Source: Bacteroidales bacterium (GTDB lineage: Bacteria > Bacteroidota > Bacteroidia > Bacteroidales > UBA932). From it: a stretch of 10,866 nucleotides of DNA. The notes below the pieces were generated by a model. That model had not been told where the DNA came from and made no database searches. It worked only from the letters and a program-made list of their open reading frames with translations. The stretch spans positions 1 through 10,866 of the forward strand of contig JAFZMA010000205.1 in assembly GCA_017551215.1 (NCBI GenBank), in the 5' to 3' direction. The position numbers and the translations under genes are program-made. Below are positions 6,959 to 10,866 of the stretch, in pieces (position 1 is the stretch's first letter; every line of letters begins with the position of its first letter).

Positions 6959-8268
6959 ATTTTTTGTGAATTATAAAATTTCCTGTCAAGTTTGCCGTTG
7001 TAGGTGCGTTTGATTTCTTCTGCCTGGCTATACAGAAGAGGCACTTTGTAGATTTCCAGTTTGCCCTTCAGATATTTTGCAAGGGCCTGCTTGTCAAGCC
7101 TTGACCCCGGTTCCATCATCACAAGAAGCTTAAGCGCCATTCCCGTTATAGGATGAGGGATTCCGACACATATGCAATCCTTTACTCCGGGGAAAGCCAT
7201 AGACGCATCCTCCACTTCCGAAGGGGAAACCTTGAATCCGCCCACATTGATGACATCCGATTCCCTTCCCTTGAGATGAAGCCTGCCCATTTCATCGAGC
7301 TCACCGATATCTGAAGTGTATATTGTGCTGTCTTTCAGGATAGTTGATGTAAGTTCCGGATCGTTCACATACCCGCTCATGAGTGTTTCTCCCTTGCAGG
7401 AGATTTTGCCGTCTGCGGTGATAATGATTTTTGAATGGCTCAGCGGCTTGCCCAGGCATCCGGGTATGCATTCTCCATCGTTGAAATTGTAAGTTGAAAC
7501 AACTCCAGTTTCTGTGGAGGCGTAGGTGTTGTAAAGCCTGGTCTTAGGGAGGACCTGGCAAAGCCTGAGCATATCCGAGTGGGCCAGGGGAGCCGCTCCG
7601 GATTCTATGAAGTCTATCTTGTCTGTATATTTTGCCAGACGTTCTCCGCTGAACATCAGCAGCATACGGATTGTTGCCGGAACAAGGAACGTGGCGGCTT
7701 TCTTTGCCGGATAATCCAGCGCTTCAAAGAATTTATCCAGGTCTTTCATCCCCTCCAGAATGTAGAGGGAAGCTCCCTGCACGGTAACGGGAAAAATTTT
7801 GGAGAGGCTTCCGATGTGGTTAAGGGGGCCGCTGATTACAAACAGAAGGTCGTGAGAAAAGCCCATGCCTTCTATCAGATTTTCCGCATCGGCGATGATA
7901 GTCCTGTGGCTTATCATCACCCCCTTGGATTTGCCTGTTGTGCCCGTGGTGTAGAGAATGTCTGCCGTTCCCTCCGGAACTATGCTTGAAGAAAGAATCC
8001 CGGAAATCTCCCTGAACCTGTTATCCGGAATATCCTTTTCCAGCGGAGCGGCCACCGCACCGGCCTGATGTATAGCAAAGTACGTGATCAGAAAATCTAT
8101 TGTCTGGGAAGATTTGAACGGTACAACCTGACCTTTTTTGAAAGAGGCGGAACGCTCTATGACCTTCTCCGACAGTTCACTCCAGATAATCTTCTCCCCG
8201 CCACAGATTGCTGCGGTTTTCTCCGGATAGAGTTCGGCGTTTTTATGCAGATAATCTACAAGCTTCAT
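6955..8268 (-). CDS. Compact AMP-dependent acyl-CoA/acyl-ACP synthetase (ANL superfamily)
   Basis: The enzyme activates a carboxylic acid as an acyl-adenylate and passes it to a thiol, either CoA or a phosphopantetheinyl-ACP. Motifs visible are the P-loop YTTGTTGKSKG (106-116), YNTYASTETG (246-255), TSDIGELDE (318-326, Asp320 for ATP ribose), KGRESDVINVGG (333-344, Arg335 and the hinge region) and a C-terminal NGKLDRK with catalytic Lys426. At 437 residues it is roughly 100 shorter than typical fatty acyl-CoA ligases; the missing part is in the N-terminal domain, since only about 105 residues precede the P-loop. It lies 12 bases after the acyl carrier protein gene, which suggests loading of a starter or free fatty acid onto that ACP. 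Acyl substrate is unknown. CoA ligation is the alternative. Confidence 0.9.
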   Translation of the reverse strand: MKLVDYLHKNAELYPEKTAAICGGEKIIWSELSEKVIERSASFKKGQVVPFKSSQTIDFLITYFAIHQAGAVAAPLEKDIPDNRFREISGILSSSIVPEGTADILYTTGTTGKSKGVMISHRTIIADAENLIEGMGFSHDLLFVISGPLNHIGSLSKIFPVTVQGASLYILEGMKDLDKFFEALDYPAKKAATFLVPATIRMLLMFSGERLAKYTDKIDFIESGAAPLAHSDMLRLCQVLPKTRLYNTYASTETGVVSTYNFNDGECIPGCLGKPLSHSKIIITADGKISCKGETLMSGYVNDPELTSTILKDSTIYTSDIGELDEMGRLHLKGRESDVINVGGFKVSPSEVEDASMAFPGVKDCICVGIPHPITGMALKLLVMMEPGSRLDKQALAKYLKGKLEIYKVPLLYSQAEEIKRTYNGKLDRKFYNSQKI

Positions 8269-8280
8269 ACAATCTTCCGC

Positions 8281-8505
8281 TTACCTGTTTTCAAGTTTGC
8301 CCTTGACCATAGCCTCCAGAGAGTCCAGAGACTTAAGATTCTTTGGCGTGGCGTCTTTTGCGTCCAGCTTAATGCCGTACTCCTCAGAAAGTTTCAGCAA
8401 AATGGTAGCCACTCCAAGAGAATCCAATTCCTTGAAAAGGAAATCGGAATCCAGGTCCACAAGCGGAAGGGCATCTTCCAGAATCTCTCTAATTCTCTCT
8501 TTCAT
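8281..8505 (-). CDS. Acyl carrier protein
   Basis: A 74-residue carrier protein with the phosphopantetheine attachment site ELDSLG (26-31), Ser29 being the modified residue, followed by the usual helix II (GVATILLKLSEEYGI) and an acidic composition. Length and the position of the Ser match type II ACPs. It differs from a housekeeping FAS II AcpP in lacking the extended acidic helix II consensus (DSLDTVELVMALEEEF), and it is embedded between a dedicated synthase and a dedicated ligase, 12 bases from each. I infer a pathway-specific ACP. A 4'-phosphopantetheinyl transferase must be supplied from elsewhere. Confidence 0.9.
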   Translation of the reverse strand: MKERIREILEDALPLVDLDSDFLFKELDSLGVATILLKLSEEYGIKLDAKDATPKNLKSLDSLEAMVKGKLENR

Positions 8506-8517
8506 AGATTGTTTCTT

Positions 8518-10224
8518 TTATTCTTTCTCGGCGATGAACATATCCGCCTCAAAGTTGTTTTCATCTTTGCAGTCCAGCCAGCCGGCAAGGATACTGGTTG
8601 TCTTTCTGTCCAGCAGAGCCGCCCTCAAAACCTTCTCCATTACAGCATCATCTCTTTCCGGAACTATATAGAAAGACGTTTCTCCATTGTATTTGTTGCG
8701 GATTGCAATTTCTCCCGTTGTAATGTTTGGCAGCGTGTACACAAACAGAGCCGGGCTAGGGAAGTAATTTTCCTCAGCGATGGTTTCCAGGTATTTGCGG
8801 TCTGTCATCAGGGAAGAAGAACGGTTGAAAAGAATCACAGCCCTTGAGTCTGACTGCCGGAACCTTTCTTTTCCCTCTGCTTTGAGAAGCAGTTCAGAGG
8901 CAACAAATCCCAGCCTGCTCATAAGGTCCATCTTGTAAAACTGCGGATAGTTGCCTATCCGGTTTTTGTAAACGGATGTTAGGATATCCTTTCCCTTAAC
9001 GTCCTGCGGAAGTGCAATGTCCTCTCCGTTTATCCATATACCGGAAGGGGAAATCTTTACCCGGTGCGTTTCTTTGAATGACGGTTCCCATGCCGGAGTA
9101 TCCGAATTATCTGAATCGCAAGTTGCTAAAATAGCGGCATTTGCGCCACCGAACCCGGAAACCGTCTTTACAAAACAGTTTTTCCCGCCAGAGGAAACAG
9201 GATTGGAATTGACCTCGATCGGAGAACTTACTCCAAGTTCCTCAAATCCCTTTGTTCCCAGAACAACGCCATCTTCCAGAGAGTGCATCGTTATGATGGT
9301 CTCAAGGATTCCGGCAGCTCCCAGAGTATGTCCGAAATAACCTTTCAGGCTGTTGACCGGAACATCGCTGAGACCGGCTCTTTCCAGGGCAACGCTTTCC
9401 ATCTGGTCCATAAAGAGAGAGGAGGTTCCGTGGGCGTTGACAAGAGCCAACTGCTGAGGATTATAGCCCTCAATGGCTTGGGATATTGCTAGATACGCAC
9501 CTTCTCCTTTAGGAGATGGGGCGGTTGTGTTGTGGGAGTCGTTCCTGACGGCACCGGAGGATATGGCCCAGGCTCTGCCGGATGGCTTTTCTGCGCTGAG
9601 CACTATTGTTGCGGCCGCCTCTCCCAGATTCATTCCGCAGCGCTCTATGTCAAATGGCCTGCAGGCTTCTTCAGACAAGGTCTTCAGGGCCTGGAATCCG
9701 GATGCTATGAATTTTCCCAGCACATCCGCTCCGCAAACCACTGCATATTTGAAGGCACCGCTTTCCAGTAGCCTGGATGCCAGTATGATAGAGCTGAGCC
9801 CTGAAATGCAGGCGTTGCACACTACGATAGGGGTGGTCGTGATCCCCAGGCGAGAACAAATCCGCTGGGCGCTGCACCCCGGAAGTATTGTCTCTTCATC
9901 AGAATCTTTCCCCAGAAGTTCAATGTTTCCCTTGGTGGTTCCAAGAATAAATACCACGTCTTTTCCAGACACGTCAAACTTTTCTTCAGCCTCATCCAGC
10001 GCCTGGCGTGCAGACCTGTAAACCAGAGAATCAAAACGGCTAAGGCCCTCAACCTGCAGACTTTCCCTTTCTTCATCGCTGAACATGGAAGCAAACAGCC
10101 TCTCTTCCAGCCCTTGGATGGAGTGGGGGGCCAGCGCACTTTTGCCGGACTTCACAGCCCGGTAATTCTGCCCGGAAGTTATCCCCAGAGGAGAAATTAT
10201 ATTGTCCGCAATCTTGAAAACCAT
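8518..10224 (-). CDS. Beta-ketoacyl-ACP synthase fused to a C-terminal chain-length-factor-like half-synthase
   Basis: The N-terminal part (about residues 1-368) is a full condensing enzyme that elongates ACP-bound acyl chains by decarboxylative Claisen condensation. The catalytic set is intact: Cys139 in NACISG, His265 in NAHGTS, Lys294 and His299 in LKGYFGHTLGAAG, and the FGGAN loop at 358-362. The remaining 200 residues form a second unit. Its YPQFYKMDLMSRLG (426-439) and LFNRSSSLMTDRKYL (465-479) segments, then SPALFVYTLPNITTGEIAIR (490-509), resemble the N-terminal half of a synthase, stopping where the active-site Cys would be. That half resembles the small chain-length-factor-like proteins (Ketoacyl-synt_2 type) found in aryl polyene and flexirubin-like gene sets, normally encoded separately. 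The start MVFKIADNIISPLG fits the family. The gene begins 28 bases after comM and heads the operon. Confidence 0.92.
   Translation of the reverse strand: MVFKIADNIISPLGITSGQNYRAVKSGKSALAPHSIQGLEERLFASMFSDEERESLQVEGLSRFDSLVYRSARQALDEAEEKFDVSGKDVVFILGTTKGNIELLGKDSDEETILPGCSAQRICSRLGITTTPIVVCNACISGLSSIILASRLLESGAFKYAVVCGADVLGKFIASGFQALKTLSEEACRPFDIERCGMNLGEAAATIVLSAEKPSGRAWAISSGAVRNDSHNTTAPSPKGEGAYLAISQAIEGYNPQQLALVNAHGTSSLFMDQMESVALERAGLSDVPVNSLKGYFGHTLGAAGILETIITMHSLEDGVVLGTKGFEELGVSSPIEVNSNPVSSGGKNCFVKTVSGFGGANAAILATCDSDNSDTPAWEPSFKETHRVKISPSGIWINGEDIALPQDVKGKDILTSVYKNRIGNYPQFYKMDLMSRLGFVASELLLKAEGKERFRQSDSRAVILFNRSSSLMTDRKYLETIAEENYFPSPALFVYTLPNITTGEIAIRNKYNGETSFYIVPERDDAVMEKVLRAALLDRKTTSILAGWLDCKDENNFEADMFIAEKE
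8521..9072 (-). other. Degenerate second ketosynthase (chain-length-factor-like) domain
   Basis: This is the C-terminal segment (residues about 385-568) of the synthase above. Lining up TLPNITTGEIAIRNKYNGETS with the synthase pattern LPNMxAGxxAIxxxxxGPxx places the catalytic Cys position near residue 523, where the sequence reads VPERD, with no Cys. The half that should hold the two catalytic His residues is absent. It is therefore not a condensing enzyme in its own right; a structural or chain-length-setting role beside the active synthase is inferred from known KS-CLF pairs. Confidence 0.6.
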
Positions 10225-10252
10225 ATAGATTGCGAAAATACAAAAAGATTTG

Positions 10253-10866
10253 CTACGCCAATATCAGCATTTCGTTCTTATCTGGGCAGCGGAGGTTGAA
10301 TGCCTCTGAAAGGTGGGCGATATTTATGTCGGAAGCTCCGTCCATATCCGCTATGGTTCTGGCAATCTTCAGGATTCTGGTATAGCCTCTGGCGCTGATA
10401 CCGTGCCTGTCTACAAAGCCTTCCAGCAATTTCTTTCCTTCAAAAGATAGCCGGCAGTACACATTGAGCTTGGATGGAGTAATTGCCGCATTGGTGAAAA
10501 AGCTCTCGTTGTTGGCTTTGTATCTTTCCATCTGGACTTGCCTGGCCTTTTTTACCCTCTCGGCGATTACGCTGCTGGGCTCTTCTTCCGTTTTGGTAGA
10601 AAACACAAGGTCACCAGCCCTAACAGAGCGCACAATCAGCTGGAGATCAATTCTATCCAGCACGGGCACAGAGATCTTGTTCCTGTATTTCATCATCGCG
10701 GAGGAAGAACATTTGCACTTGCTGCCACCCTCGAAAAGGTTTCCGCACGGGCAGGGATTCATGGCGGCAACCAGCATGAAATGCGCCGGATAAAAATGCT
10801 TGCCCTTTACCCGGCTGATCTGCACCACGCCGTCCTCAAGTGGCTGACGCAGAACCTCTACACACC
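10253..10866 (-). CDS. comM: ComM/YifB-family Mg-chelatase-like AAA+ protein (C-terminal part)
   Basis: The reading frame is open through the right edge, giving about 204 C-terminal residues; the internal GTG near 10828 is not the start, because family residues continue upstream of it (CVEVLRQPLEDG). Visible landmarks are VLRQPLEDGVVQISR (pre-sensor region), FMLVAAMNPCPCG with the following CKC cysteines characteristic of the family, LDRIDLQL (arginine-finger/sensor region) and the C-terminal helical domain with GISARGYTRILKIARTIADMDG. ComM is a hexameric helicase that promotes branch migration during natural transformation and recombination; it is widely conserved even in bacteria not known to be competent. 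The N-terminal Lon-like domain and Walker motifs lie outside the window. Confidence 0.95.
   Translation of the reverse strand, partial: CVEVLRQPLEDGVVQISRVKGKHFYPAHFMLVAAMNPCPCGNLFEGGSKCKCSSSAMMKYRNKISVPVLDRIDLQLIVRSVRAGDLVFSTKTEEEPSSVIAERVKKARQVQMERYKANNESFFTNAAITPSKLNVYCRLSFEGKKLLEGFVDRHGISARGYTRILKIARTIADMDGASDINIAHLSEAFNLRCPDKNEMLILA

Larger units (their letters stand above)
4364..10224 (-). other. Probable five-gene operon: synthase, ACP, ligase, M13 peptidase, phosphoesterase
   Basis: All five genes share the minus strand with junctions of 12, 12, -4 (ATGA overlap) and 9 bases, and no space for internal promoters or terminators. comM lies 28 bases upstream in the same direction, so readthrough from comM is possible. 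The first three genes form one biochemical unit; why the peptidase and phosphoesterase are joined to it is not evident from sequence. Confidence 0.7.

Noticed and set aside
8068..8847. Plus-strand 259-codon open frame crossing the ligase, ACP and synthase genes
   Set aside because: It spans three well-supported minus-strand genes, including both intergenic junctions. Its translation is Phe/Arg/Gln-rich, shows no family motifs, and looks like an antisense shadow.
10233..10240. TATTTTCG on the minus strand upstream of the synthase as a -7 box
   Set aside because: It has one mismatch to TAnnTTTG and no TTTG at the required spacing. With only 28 bases after comM, readthrough is equally plausible.

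Overview
The window looks like chromosomal DNA from a Bacteroidota bacterium, probably order Bacteroidales. The evidence is the set of family variants: a WaaA and a YfcE-type phosphoesterase with Bacteroidales-style motifs, a DUF1343/NamZ lipoprotein, an M13 lipoprotein peptidase, a beta-ketoacyl synthase with a C-terminal half-synthase, and a promoter-like TAnnTTTG box. Genus cannot be read from the sequence. Coding density is very high. No tRNA, rRNA, insertion sequence, integrase or CRISPR array is visible.

Region 1 (1-1552) starts with the last codons of a plus-strand gene, whose end looks like the closing strand of an outer-membrane beta-barrel. It converges on a minus-strand pair encoding the permease (MlaE-like) and ATPase (MlaF-like) of an MCE-type lipid transporter. 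Region 2 (1553-4352) is a divergent plus-strand pair: waaA (Kdo transfer to lipid A) and a DUF1343/GH171 lipoprotein of the NamZ exo-muramidase family. An 82-base spacer separates mlaE from waaA and carries a Bacteroidota-type -7 box for waaA.

Region 3 (4364-10224) is a tightly packed minus-strand set of five genes. Read in transcription order they are: a beta-ketoacyl-ACP synthase fused to a degenerate second synthase half, a small acyl carrier protein, a compact acyl-activating (AMP-forming) ligase, an M13 zinc metallopeptidase lipoprotein, and a YfcE-like phosphoesterase. Gaps are 12, 12, -4 and 9 bases, so this is probably one operon. The first three make a minimal acyl activation/carriage/condensation module. 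No ketoreductase, dehydratase or acyltransferase is present, so it presumably borrows these steps from FAS II or from genes elsewhere. Region 4 (10253-10866) is the C-terminal part of comM (YifB/Mg-chelatase-like AAA+ protein), also on the minus strand and running off the right edge.

The common theme of most genes is the cell envelope: lipid transport, LPS core, peptidoglycan salvage, and a possible acyl or polyketide-like product. The item most worth a second look is the synthase-ACP-ligase module, particularly the fused chain-length-factor-like half-synthase, and its translational coupling to an exported peptidase.
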